Below are positions 28,063 to 37,470 of a stretch of DNA of 50,448 nt, one piece after another; the stretch's first letter is position 1; each line of letters starts with the position of its first letter. The DNA comes from Candidatus Tayloriibacteriota bacterium. Its GTDB lineage: Bacteria > Patescibacteriota > Minisyncoccia > Phycocordibacterales > CAIRYW01. The notes under the pieces were generated by a model. That model saw nothing but the letters and a program-made list of their open reading frames with translations. It had not been told where the DNA came from and did not search any database. Where the stretch lies: contig JAQBQZ010000005.1 in the NCBI GenBank assembly GCA_028286725.1, positions 1 through 50,448 on the forward strand. The letters are read 5' to 3'. Position numbers and translations under genes: made by a program.

Positions 28063-28644
28063 ATGAACAAAAAAGTCTTTATTTTTATAGGTAAAAGTGG
28101 AAGTGGGAAGGGTACTCAGGCGAAACTTCTTATTGAAAAGCTTGGACAAAAAAGTGAGAGTGTTTACTATGTTTCAACAGGGGATGAATTTCGAAGGGTG
28201 TTTAGTATGAATACATACAGTTCGAATTTGGTGAAAGGAATTGTTGATCAAGGGCTCTTTTGCCCTTCGTTTGCAGCGGTTTCAATGTGGACCAACGCGC
28301 TCTTCAGAGATCTTAAAGAGAATGAGCATATCATTATTGATGGAACACCGCGAAGTGTTTCTGAGGCGATGGTTTTGGACACCCTTTTTCCTTTTTATGA
28401 GGCAGAACCGGTTGTGATCTATATTGATGTAACTCGAGAGTGGGCGACAGAAAAGCTTCTGGGGCGAGCACGTCATGATGATACAAATGACGGAATTACT
28501 TCTCGACTGGATCTTTTTGATTCTCAGATTGTTCCAATTGTTGATATGTATAAATCAAGAGAGAGTATTGTTGTTCATCATATAAACGGAGAACAAGCTG
28601 TTGAAGCAGTGCACAAAGATTTGATGACGGCGCTCGAAATTTAA
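28063..28644 (+). CDS. adk: adenylate kinase family protein
   Basis: IFIGKSGSGKGTQAKLLIEKLG (P-loop), STGDEFR, IIIDGTPRS, GRARHDD. Canonical secY-adk-map neighbourhood. Confidence 0.88.
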   Translation: MNKKVFIFIGKSGSGKGTQAKLLIEKLGQKSESVYYVSTGDEFRRVFSMNTYSSNLVKGIVDQGLFCPSFAAVSMWTNALFRDLKENEHIIIDGTPRSVSEAMVLDTLFPFYEAEPVVIYIDVTREWATEKLLGRARHDDTNDGITSRLDLFDSQIVPIVDMYKSRESIVVHHINGEQAVEAVHKDLMTALEI

Positions 28645-28761
28645 TTTCGAAATTCTTCACCCTCTAAAGTTTTATCTATCGTTATGCAATATGGTCAAGT
28701 TTTGCAAAAGGAATTTAGATAATAATAGGTAATATGTGTATGATGAGAATATAATTATTAA

Positions 28762-28868
28762 TATTGCACAACAAGAAAAGCTGGTTTTAATAAATTATCA
28801 TGAAGAGCGATCTCCCTTTCATGTGGTTTACTTTCCAGAATATGCTGTCTAATACAACCAGCTTTTTA
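28762..28868 (+). ncRNA. candidate structured RNA / leader upstream of the homoserine dehydrogenase-like gene
   Basis: Outer arms AAAAGCTGGTT(28776-28786)/AACCAGCTTTT(28856-28866) then a T-run. Inner CATGAAGAG-CGAT-CTC(CCT)TTCATG. TATAAT at 28750-28755. Confidence 0.45.
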
Positions 28869-28892
28869 ATAGATAAAATTTTCTAGGGTAAA

Positions 28893-29738
28893 ATGAAAAA
28901 CGCGATTCTTTTTGGATTTGGAAATATTGGAAAAGTTTTGGCAGAACAAATTCCAAAAGAGAAAATTGATCTTAAATATATTGTAAACTCAAAAGGAGTA
29001 TTTGATTCTAGCCTTTCAAAACAAGGTGATTTGAGTGATTGGAAGATCTTCGCAAATGATATAGGAATTGTATTCATTACAATCCCAACAGTTAGTGACG
29101 GCGCTAAAGCTTTGGAATACGCTTCATTTTTTCTTGAGAAAGATATCCCTGTAGTGACTTGTGAGAAAGCATCGATCGCAAATCACTTTGAATATTTTAA
29201 AAAACATGAAAATATTTTTAAGTTCACAGCATCTGTTGGTGGTGGAACGAAAATGTTAGAACGATTGTCAAAATTTGATGGAGAAGTTTTTGAAATAAAG
29301 GGAATTGTAAATGGAACTCTTAATTTCATAGGAGACAGTTTGAAAAAAGGAATCAATAAAAATGAAATAGTGAAAGAGATCTTAGAAAAAGGTTTTGCAG
29401 AGCCGGGAGCAAATACATTTGAAGAAATTATCGAAGGAGAGTTGAATGACATTCGGCTCAAAACAGTGATCCTTGCGAATAGTTCGGGAATGTTTGAAAA
29501 AATAATTGGACCTCAAGACATAAAGATCGCTCGAAAAGATCTCGCTAAAAGATGTATCGTGAAAATTTCAAAAGAAAAAATCGAAGCCGGGTTCTTGGAA
29601 GATAACGATGCTGAGTGGCTTCCGGATGGGGTGAATAATGTGTTGTATATAAACACTAAAAAAGTATGTTTTGGTCCTGGGGCAGGGGCTGTGGCAACAG
29701 TTGAATCAATGCTTGGAGATCTAAAAAGTTTGATATAA
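28893..29738 (+). CDS. homoserine dehydrogenase family protein
   Basis: AILFGFGNIGKVL (Rossmann), TASVGGGTKMLERL, IKGIVNGTLNFIGDSL, GFAEPGANTFEEIIEGELNDIRLK. Confidence 0.8.
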   Translation: MKNAILFGFGNIGKVLAEQIPKEKIDLKYIVNSKGVFDSSLSKQGDLSDWKIFANDIGIVFITIPTVSDGAKALEYASFFLEKDIPVVTCEKASIANHFEYFKKHENIFKFTASVGGGTKMLERLSKFDGEVFEIKGIVNGTLNFIGDSLKKGINKNEIVKEILEKGFAEPGANTFEEIIEGELNDIRLKTVILANSSGMFEKIIGPQDIKIARKDLAKRCIVKISKEKIEAGFLEDNDAEWLPDGVNNVLYINTKKVCFGPGAGAVATVESMLGDLKSLI

Positions 29739-29754
29739 TAACAGAAATAAAAAA

Positions 29755-30522
29755 ATGGTAACAATCAAGACAAAAGAAGAAATAGCAAAGCTTAAAAAAG
29801 GGGGAAAAATCCTTCATGATCTTTTACATTTCCTTGCGGCAGAAGTAAGGGAGGGTGTTTCGACTAAATATTTGGAGACCTTGGCTCGAAAAAAGATTGA
29901 GGAAGTGGGGGCGACGCCCGCATTTCTCAATTACACTCCTCATGGCGCTGCGAGACCTTTTCCTGCGGCACTGTGCGTTTCCGTTAATGATGTGGTTGTT
30001 CACGGTATTCCAAATGAAAACCCAATAATACTTAAAAATGGAGATATTGTAACGATCGACACGGGAATCTGTTTCGAGGGACTCTACACTGATTCAGCAA
30101 TCACGGTCCCGGTAGGCGAGGTGAGTAAAACTTCGGAGCTACTTCTTAAGGCGACAAAAGAGGCTCTAAATATGGCTATAAAAGTGGTCAGGGACGGTGC
30201 GACAACAGGAGATATTGGGATTGCTATTGAACGCGTAGCGAAAAAATATGGATTTTCTCCTGCAGAAGATTTGGGTGGTCATGGAGTCGGATATTCTCAA
30301 CATGAAGATCCATTCATTCCGAATTTCAAAATGCGGGGCAAAGGTGTAGTGCTCAAAGAGGGGATGGTTTTGGCAGTTGAACCAATGCTAAACGAGGGAA
30401 CATCGAGAGTGGAATTTCTCTCTGATGGATACACTGTGGTGACTGCAGATGGAAAACGAAGTGCGCATTTCGAACATACGATCGTGGTAACAAAAAATGG
30501 AGCAGAAATTCTAACTCTTTAA
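29755..30522 (+). CDS. map: type I methionine aminopeptidase
   Basis: INTERVAL: VNDVVVHGIPNE, DIVTIDTGICFEGLYTDSAIT, GHGVGYSQHEDPFIPNF, GMVLAVEPMLNEGT, FEHTIVVT. Confidence 0.97.
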   Translation: MVTIKTKEEIAKLKKGGKILHDLLHFLAAEVREGVSTKYLETLARKKIEEVGATPAFLNYTPHGAARPFPAALCVSVNDVVVHGIPNENPIILKNGDIVTIDTGICFEGLYTDSAITVPVGEVSKTSELLLKATKEALNMAIKVVRDGATTGDIGIAIERVAKKYGFSPAEDLGGHGVGYSQHEDPFIPNFKMRGKGVVLKEGMVLAVEPMLNEGTSRVEFLSDGYTVVTADGKRSAHFEHTIVVTKNGAEILTL

Positions 30523-30535
30523 GAAATTTTTCATT

Positions 30536-30580
30536 AAAAATGCATCGAATGTTTCTGGCTTTTGATGCATTTTTTCTTTT
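30536..30580 (+). terminator. intrinsic terminator after map
   Basis: AAAATGCATC...GATGCATTTTTTC. Confidence 0.65.
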
Positions 30581-30856
30581 TACAAAAAAAGTCAGTTTTT
30601 ATCCAAAATTGATTCGATTTTAGAAAAATTTCATCCCATTTTTTGTTATATTTTATATTTTATATTTTTGATTCCATATTTTCGATTTTAACTTTACTTA
30701 TCACGACGAGCGAGAAGCGCGTGTACGAGTATTTTTTCTCTCGTCCACAGCGTTCGAGTCGATGTCGGGACAAATAACATCATTCCGAATTCAAGGTTAT
30801 TTATCCCCATTTTTTAATAAAAATAATAGTGATTTTCGTGCTAAAATAAGAGTTAA

Positions 30857-33800
30857 ATGCGACTTGTATTCCGCACAATTTTCTTTGTTGTTTTCTCACT
30901 GATTTTTATATCAAAGCCTCTTGTTGCCGACGCCTCTATTGCGACAGAAACTGCCAAAAATATTGGAATATTTTATGCAAACTCGACTATCTCTCTTGCC
31001 GACAAGACAGGTGAGAAAATTTCTGGAGTAAAAGATTTTTATACTCCACTTTTTGTACATACCAGAGAGGATCTTAAAGGGATCTTCGATGGGGCATTTA
31101 TGGTTTCTAATACTGCGCTCAATTCTGTGATCGGTTTGGGAAGGGGAGTTCTCGATACGAGTGCATACCAGATTCAACATACTGGAGAAAATGTTGGAAG
31201 TGTTGTCGCATCTGCAGGTTCTGTACTCGATGATGTGAATAATGTTCTTTTTACAAAAACACCGGAGGTTATTTCAAAGGCAGATATTGCTAAAGTGGAA
31301 GTTACAATACAGGCTGAAGCTACTCCTGACACAAGCGTGTCGACCAAAAAAACAATTTCAGTTGAGAATTTTGCAAGTGCACAAAATGCGATTCACTTTG
31401 CTCTCCCGAGTGCGGAGGATCTTGGAAGTAAAGTTTTGAATGTATATCAAAATATTGGTAATGCGTTTTTGGATTCTGTCGCACACAATACGAATGAAAC
31501 AGTTTCTTCTTGGAAAGGTATGATCGACAAAACGAGAAATGTGGTCGCTGTAGTGAACAGCAACATCAACGAGGCGACAAACGCTCTCGGCAATGTGGGA
31601 TATATCGGAACTAAAAATGTTTTAGATGGTGGAATAGTCATTGGAAATGGAGTATTGAAAACAAGTGAAAAAGTTATTACAAAAACAGGAGATGTGGTTG
31701 CGAGTGCATTTGTTGGCACCAACAATCTTTTACACAACTCAAAGAATGTTTTGTTGGGTTCTGTGACATCTCTAACAGGGTCTTTGACACAGAGTAAAAA
31801 TAATTCCGTTGCGGGAGTTGGTGCGATCTGGGATTTTATAATTGACAAGATCTCAGCGCCTCTTGTGCCTCTCTTTTTCAATTCTTCAAACTCAGATGAG
31901 ACTTCGATAAATGTCATCGACTCAAAAAGTGGTACTGTTCAAAACGGTGTGGCAAATAACCAAAATTCAATAGCTGTAATAAAAAATAGTACAGGAAATA
32001 ATTCTGTCATTGAAAGGCTTGTTAGTAAAAACTCTTATTTCACTATTGATAATTCCGCAGAAATAAACAAATTGCGAGCTGAGATGATCACGCTCAATAC
32101 AAATACGATAAATTATCTCACTGATCGAATTGCGCTTCAGGGATACCACAGTGTGGGTGGTATATCAAATACGATCAATAATATTATCCAAAATGGAACT
32201 GGTACAAGTAACGCGATAAGTATCGATGCTTCAGGAGGGACAACAGGATTTTCATTTTCAGGGGGACCGATCACTTCATCTGGAACATTCACACTAGGGG
32301 GCATACTTAATATTGCAAATGGTGGCACCGGAACTTCGACGCTGCCTATCTATGGAAAGGTTTTGATCGGCAATGCGAATGGATCTTATGATCTTGTCGC
32401 AACATCAACGCTTGGTCTTGGAGGAAGTGGCGGGACAGTAACAAGTGTCGATCTTTCTGTGCCAACAGGGCTCACTGTTTCAGGTGGTCCTGTTACAACT
32501 TCGGGAACATTCGCACTCGGTCTTCAAAGTGGATACACGATCCCGCTTCTCGCATCAACGACAGAGTGGAATTCTGCATATTCAAATCGAATCACATCAG
32601 CATCAAGTCCACTTTCAATTGCGAACAATGTTATCTCACTTTCAACAGGCGGAGATTGGGCAGGAACTTTGGATGGGCAAAGCGGAAGCTATTACACGAA
32701 TGCCAATAATCTCACAAATTTTGGCACACCTTTTTATTCGTACTTCCACGCAACAACAACTGATGCACTTGCGCAAGGTTCTACAAACAAATATTATTCT
32801 TCGGCTCTTTTTGCAAACGATCTTACTGCAACAACATCACTCTCACATATTCAAACACTTGGGGGACTTAGTTCTTTTGGAATATCGGGGGCGACAACAA
32901 CTTCAACAGGAAATTTAAATGTTGCAGGAAACATTAATTTCAACGGTTCATTCCTCCAAAACGGCTCTCCATTTGTCGGAAGTCAGTGGAATACAAATGG
33001 ATCTGATATTTCATATTCTGCGGGGAATGTAGGAATTGGGACATCTACCCCTTCGGCAAAATTAGCAATTACTGGTAGTAGTTCAGGAGATGTGTTTACT
33101 GCCGCCTCTTCTTTTAATGCCCCTTTGTTTACAATTGGAAATACAGGGGTTGTCAAAGTTGCTGCTGTCAATTCAGCAGCAGGATCAATACAAGGACTTG
33201 ATAATTCAAGTTCTGGAATTGGCATATCGAGCGGAAATTTTAATTTTGGAAATTATGCCTACATAGTAGGAACACAAAACACTTTCAGAGTAAATTCGAA
33301 TCTTGCTTTCGGCTTTAGTACTGATATATTTAATAATACAAACGATGTCGCTGTATCTAGAATCTCATCTGGTGTTCTTGGTATTGGCACTGGTTTGGCG
33401 GGGAATAGTTCTGGCACATTGCTTGCAGGCAACATTGGAATCGGTACAACAACTCCGTGGAAGAATCTTTCAGTCGTAGGTGACATGGTTCTCACTGGAG
33501 GATTCTATGATTCACTTTCATCATCTGGTACAAACGGCATGGTACTTCAATCTACTGGATCAGCCACAAAATGGGTGGCAACAAGTACGCTTGGTCTTTC
33601 GTCAACACTTACTGGAACTACCGGTCAATTTGCATATTTTAGTGGGACTAATAATGCGGTGGGCACTTCGTCAATCTTTATTTCAACAGTAGGGAATGTA
33701 GGGATTGGCACAACGAATCCTAGTGGAAAGCTCGATGTTCAAGGAGGTTATACATACTTGAATGGTCTAAGAATTTCAGGATCTGACAACACAAACACCA

Positions 33801-36800
33801 TCTACCAACCTTCAGGAGCAATTGGAATCACTGCAGGAGGCGGAGGTCAAGGATTATTCGTAACAGCTAGTGGTGCAAGTTATGCGAACGGTGCTTTTGG
33901 TGCTGGAACAGCTTCGCCTGGGTATGCCTTACATGTAAGACCACTTGCAACTGATAAATATGGATTATATATCGATGGACTGTCAGCTCAAACTGCAAAT
34001 CTTGCGCAATTTAATGTCTCTGGCGTTCAAAAAGCTTACATCGATAAAGATGGAGGGGCATATTTTGGTGGCAATGTAAGTGTAGGTACAACAACTCCTT
34101 GGGGCCAGCTCTCAGTAAACCCCAACGGCATCACAGGACCATCATTCGTTGTTGGATCTTCAACTGCAACGAACTTTATTGTGACAAATGGAGGGAATGT
34201 GGGGGTAGGAACAGCAAATCCGACTCAAATGTTTGATGTCTTGGTGCCAACAAATGCCGATAAAGGATTTACATTCAGGTCAGGATCAGGGACTATTTTG
34301 ACTGGTACTAATGGATCATCTGGAAATTATGGCTTAACTTTAGCAAATGGCTTGGTGGCGATTGATAATTTTTATGGTCTCAGAATGACGAGTGGAAGTC
34401 TTCCAATTCAAGGTTTGGATAGCTCAGCAACTATTGCTCGCGATCTTTCAATTAGAGGAAAAACTCTGGAATTTAAAACTGGTAATAGTGGTTCTGCGTT
34501 TCCAAATACAGCTATGACAATAGATGTTAATGGTAATGTTGGTGTAGGTTCTACAACTCCTTGGGGTCAATTCTCTGTAAATCCAAACGGTATCACCGGC
34601 CCTTCATTTGTCGTCGGTTCTTCGACAGCGACGCAGTTTGTTGTATCAAATGGGGGAAATGTGGGAATTAACACTGCAGCCCCATCTTCAACATACAAGC
34701 TTGATATAAATGGTGGAGCGCGAATAACAACTGGAAATAGTCTTATTGTTGATACAGTATCTCCAAATGCGGGTGCGAATCTTACTCTTATTGCAGGGTC
34801 TTCTAACCGCGCTTACTTTGGAGGTAGTGGTGTGTTTGGTGGACAGCTCACAGCTGCTACCGGAGAACTTGGGATATCTGGTACGACTGTGCTTCGGTGG
34901 ACCAATGATGCAACATCATACGGTACGGCTGATATTGGATTTTCTCGAGGAGCTTCAGGAAAATTATATTTAGGTAACGGTACAGCAAGTGATTACACAG
35001 GAACGCTTATTGCGGGAAATATTGGTATCGGCACAACAACTCCTTGGGCTCAGCTCTCAGTAAATTCAAATGGAATTACAGGTCCTTCATTTGCTATCGG
35101 CTCTTCAACTGCAACAAGCTTTATTGTGACAAATGGAGGATATGTGGGAATTGGAACTTCTGCTCCAACTCGAAACTTTGTTGTTACCAATAATATTGCT
35201 GGCGCAGGTACGATATCCATTAGTCCAGGTGATCCAACATTAAGTACGGCAATTGGGGCTACTGTAATGCGAACAAATTCTACTGGTAATTTCGATTTTG
35301 ATAACCCAAAGACTATTAATTTTAACTTCAATACTGGAGATAATACTGGCGCAACCAGAAAATTCACCATAAATTATGGATCGGCCCAAACTAATGCATT
35401 AACGGTAGTTGGTGGCGTCGACCAAGCGAATGCAGGGTTTGTTGGTGTAGGTTCTACAACTCCTTGGGGTCAGTTCTCAATAAACCCAAATGGAATAACA
35501 GGGCCATCATTTGCAATCGGTTCATCAACGGCAACACAATTCATTGTGACAAATGGGGGATATGTTGGAATCGGAACCTCAACGCCAAACAACACACTTT
35601 CTGTAGTAGGTGCGGGGTATTTTACAACGGGGCTTTCAGTTGGAGGATCAAATGCGACGACTACTGGCACGCGAGTGTCCATGACACCTGGAACTTTCTC
35701 TTTATACAACAGTAGTGATACAAGCGCGAGATTAAGCCTCTCGCCTGGTGGAAGCGGTAGTTTGCCTAATGGTGTTCCTGGGATTGTTGTAAATTCGCAA
35801 AGTGGCGCTGGCAGTGCAAACTTGTATGGGGCAGCCATTGCTCAAAATGGTACACAAAATACTCTCTCTTTCTATGTCTCCAATGGCACGACGCTCATGA
35901 CCGAGCGTGCGAGGTTTGATAGTAATGGAAACTTTGGTATCGGAACAACTTCACCTCTTGCGCGCCTTGATGTTGTTGGTATTAACAACGGCACGTCACC
36001 GCTCTTTCAAGTTTCAAGTCTCGCTTCTTTTGCAACAACAACGAGATTTCTTATAGACTCAAGTGGAAATATAGGAATCGGAACTTCAACTCCAGCATTT
36101 CCACTTGATGTATATAGTACTGTGAACTCAACTCAAACATACGGATTTTTGAATGCGAGTGGAGTGGTTGGTACTGCAGGTCCAGGATCAAATGGTTATT
36201 CTATTCGTGCGCAAGGAAGAATTATGGCGCCAGAATTTAATGCAGTGTCGGACGCTCGTTTGAAGAATGTGAATTTTGAGCTTACTTCAGATGTGGCATT
36301 GGGAGCTCTTTTGAAACTTCAGCCTGTATCATTTAATTGGAAAAATGAACCAAATGGTCAACCTATTTTAGGTTTCCTTGCTCAAGATGTTGAAACTGTT
36401 ATTCCAAATGCAGTATCGAAAATAGCAACAGAAAATTTTGCAGATCAAAGAATGCTTGATTACAACCAGATTACGGCTGTGATGGTAGGAGCGGTTAAGG
36501 AGATCAAGATCGAGCTTGATGCTTTGAGTCAAAAGATCTCAAGTATGATGCCATGGTTTGTTGACGGTAAGTTCAAGGTCCAAAGTGACGTTTGTGTTGA
36601 TGACGTTTGTGTGACAAAGCAGCAATTCAAGCAAATGCTTTTGAACAGCGGTGCATCACATACGACAGTAAGTGTTCCAAATCCAAATAATACTTCAACC
36701 ACCACAGAATCCACATCAACAACAACTGAGTCAACTTCTACAACTACTCCGCCAAATGAAGATGTAAATACTCCTGTAGAAACTCCATCAGAACCAATAC

Positions 36801-36853
36801 CTGAACCTGCTTCAGCAGATGCGGCTCCGGCACCAGAGACTATAACCCCTTAA
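30857..36853 (+). CDS. giant secreted repeat adhesin/fibre-like protein with S74 intramolecular chaperone domain
   Basis: Signal peptide MRLVFRTIFFVVFSLIFISKPLVADA. Repeated GNVGIGTTTPWGQLSVNPNGITGPSFVVGSSTAT modules. S74-like SDARLKNVNFELTSDVALGALLKLQPVSFNWK...LGFLAQDVETVIP. Thr/Pro-rich tail. Confidence 0.85.
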   Translation: MRLVFRTIFFVVFSLIFISKPLVADASIATETAKNIGIFYANSTISLADKTGEKISGVKDFYTPLFVHTREDLKGIFDGAFMVSNTALNSVIGLGRGVLDTSAYQIQHTGENVGSVVASAGSVLDDVNNVLFTKTPEVISKADIAKVEVTIQAEATPDTSVSTKKTISVENFASAQNAIHFALPSAEDLGSKVLNVYQNIGNAFLDSVAHNTNETVSSWKGMIDKTRNVVAVVNSNINEATNALGNVGYIGTKNVLDGGIVIGNGVLKTSEKVITKTGDVVASAFVGTNNLLHNSKNVLLGSVTSLTGSLTQSKNNSVAGVGAIWDFIIDKISAPLVPLFFNSSNSDETSINVIDSKSGTVQNGVANNQNSIAVIKNSTGNNSVIERLVSKNSYFTIDNSAEINKLRAEMITLNTNTINYLTDRIALQGYHSVGGISNTINNIIQNGTGTSNAISIDASGGTTGFSFSGGPITSSGTFTLGGILNIANGGTGTSTLPIYGKVLIGNANGSYDLVATSTLGLGGSGGTVTSVDLSVPTGLTVSGGPVTTSGTFALGLQSGYTIPLLASTTEWNSAYSNRITSASSPLSIANNVISLSTGGDWAGTLDGQSGSYYTNANNLTNFGTPFYSYFHATTTDALAQGSTNKYYSSALFANDLTATTSLSHIQTLGGLSSFGISGATTTSTGNLNVAGNINFNGSFLQNGSPFVGSQWNTNGSDISYSAGNVGIGTSTPSAKLAITGSSSGDVFTAASSFNAPLFTIGNTGVVKVAAVNSAAGSIQGLDNSSSGIGISSGNFNFGNYAYIVGTQNTFRVNSNLAFGFSTDIFNNTNDVAVSRISSGVLGIGTGLAGNSSGTLLAGNIGIGTTTPWKNLSVVGDMVLTGGFYDSLSSSGTNGMVLQSTGSATKWVATSTLGLSSTLTGTTGQFAYFSGTNNAVGTSSIFISTVGNVGIGTTNPSGKLDVQGGYTYLNGLRISGSDNTNTIYQPSGAIGITAGGGGQGLFVTASGASYANGAFGAGTASPGYALHVRPLATDKYGLYIDGLSAQTANLAQFNVSGVQKAYIDKDGGAYFGGNVSVGTTTPWGQLSVNPNGITGPSFVVGSSTATNFIVTNGGNVGVGTANPTQMFDVLVPTNADKGFTFRSGSGTILTGTNGSSGNYGLTLANGLVAIDNFYGLRMTSGSLPIQGLDSSATIARDLSIRGKTLEFKTGNSGSAFPNTAMTIDVNGNVGVGSTTPWGQFSVNPNGITGPSFVVGSSTATQFVVSNGGNVGINTAAPSSTYKLDINGGARITTGNSLIVDTVSPNAGANLTLIAGSSNRAYFGGSGVFGGQLTAATGELGISGTTVLRWTNDATSYGTADIGFSRGASGKLYLGNGTASDYTGTLIAGNIGIGTTTPWAQLSVNSNGITGPSFAIGSSTATSFIVTNGGYVGIGTSAPTRNFVVTNNIAGAGTISISPGDPTLSTAIGATVMRTNSTGNFDFDNPKTINFNFNTGDNTGATRKFTINYGSAQTNALTVVGGVDQANAGFVGVGSTTPWGQFSINPNGITGPSFAIGSSTATQFIVTNGGYVGIGTSTPNNTLSVVGAGYFTTGLSVGGSNATTTGTRVSMTPGTFSLYNSSDTSARLSLSPGGSGSLPNGVPGIVVNSQSGAGSANLYGAAIAQNGTQNTLSFYVSNGTTLMTERARFDSNGNFGIGTTSPLARLDVVGINNGTSPLFQVSSLASFATTTRFLIDSSGNIGIGTSTPAFPLDVYSTVNSTQTYGFLNASGVVGTAGPGSNGYSIRAQGRIMAPEFNAVSDARLKNVNFELTSDVALGALLKLQPVSFNWKNEPNGQPILGFLAQDVETVIPNAVSKIATENFADQRMLDYNQITAVMVGAVKEIKIELDALSQKISSMMPWFVDGKFKVQSDVCVDDVCVTKQQFKQMLLNSGASHTTVSVPNPNNTSTTTESTSTTTESTSTTTPPNEDVNTPVETPSEPIPEPASADAAPAPETITP
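34077..35575 (+). repeat. four dispersed copies of a ~130-nt coding module
   Basis: Near-identical GTAGGTACAACAACTCCTTGGGGYCAG...GGTCCTTCATTTG...GGTTCTTCAACWGCAAC... at about 34080, 34549, 35030 and 35446. Confidence 0.8.
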
Positions 36854-36877
36854 ATTTTATTTAAGAATTTAATTAAT

Positions 36878-37387
36878 ATGGCAACAGTTAATCGTTTTGA
36901 AGATTTGGTTGCGTTTCAAAAATCTCGAGAGTTAGTTAGGGAAATATACAAATCTCTTCGTGATTGTCGAGATGGAGGATTTAAAGATCAGATACAAAGA
37001 GCTTCTGTCTCGATACTTTCAAATATTGCAGAAGGTTTTGAGAGTGGGACCAAAGAGGGATTTTTGAACTATCTTTATATTGCCAAAGCTTCTGCAGGAG
37101 AGGTGAGGGCGCAATTGTATGTGGCACTGGATGTAGGATATTTAAATCCAGAAACATTAAGCAGTAGCGAATACCCGAGAGGGTGCAAATATTTACATGA
37201 GTTGGTTTTATCTTGCTCGAAGCTTGTGGCTAGTTTTATCGAAAAACTCAAACAAAACGGCATGGGTGGACTTCAAAGAAAAACGGTAGATAAGAAAGAC
37301 GTGCTCGCGGATTTGATGAAAGAAAAAGGATTTGAATACAAAGATGGGAAAGTGGTGAAGATTGATAACGGGAAATTTCAGCATTAA
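36878..37387 (+). CDS. four-helix-bundle protein (S23/IVP-like family)
   Basis: FEDLVAFQKSRELVREIYKSL...DQIQRASVSILSNIAEGFESGTKEGFLNYLYIAKASAGEVRAQLYVALDVGYL. Confidence 0.88.
   Translation: MATVNRFEDLVAFQKSRELVREIYKSLRDCRDGGFKDQIQRASVSILSNIAEGFESGTKEGFLNYLYIAKASAGEVRAQLYVALDVGYLNPETLSSSEYPRGCKYLHELVLSCSKLVASFIEKLKQNGMGGLQRKTVDKKDVLADLMKEKGFEYKDGKVVKIDNGKFQH
37160..37184. repeat. 25-bp dispersed element, copy 2 (inside four-helix-bundle CDS)
   Basis: AGCAGTAGCGAATACCCGAGAGGGT, encoding SSSEYPRG within ETLSSSEYPRGCKYLHEL. Confidence 0.85.
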
Positions 37388-37390
37388 GCT

Positions 37391-37406
37391 GATACCCGAG
37401 AGGGTG
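37391..37406. repeat. dispersed element, partial copy 3 (just after the stop codon)
   Basis: GATACCCGAGAGGGTG, sharing the ATACCCGAGAGGGT core. Confidence 0.75.
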
Positions 37407-37470
37407 AAATATATAAAGATTTAAGAATTCAAGATTTAAATATTTAACATTTCAGAGTATAATTAAACCT

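Noticed and set aside
28762-28868. SRP RNA (4.5S), 6S or tmRNA identity for the structured element
   Set aside because: Lacks the GGAA-tetraloop/SRP domain IV consensus, the 6S bubble and any tmRNA tag-coding features. Left as an unclassified candidate.
30748-30772. tRNA-like T-loop (GTTCGAGTC)
   Set aside because: No matching acceptor stem, D-arm or anticodon arm in the preceding 70 nt, and the T-stem has a mismatch.
31447-31917. Antisense ORFs under the giant S74 gene
   Set aside because: Low-complexity mirror of the sense repeats; no independent promoter or terminator.
34077-35575. CRISPR-like array suggested by regularly spaced repeats
   Set aside because: Repeats are about 130 nt with spacing of 416-481 nt and lie in one continuous ORF. 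They are protein modules.
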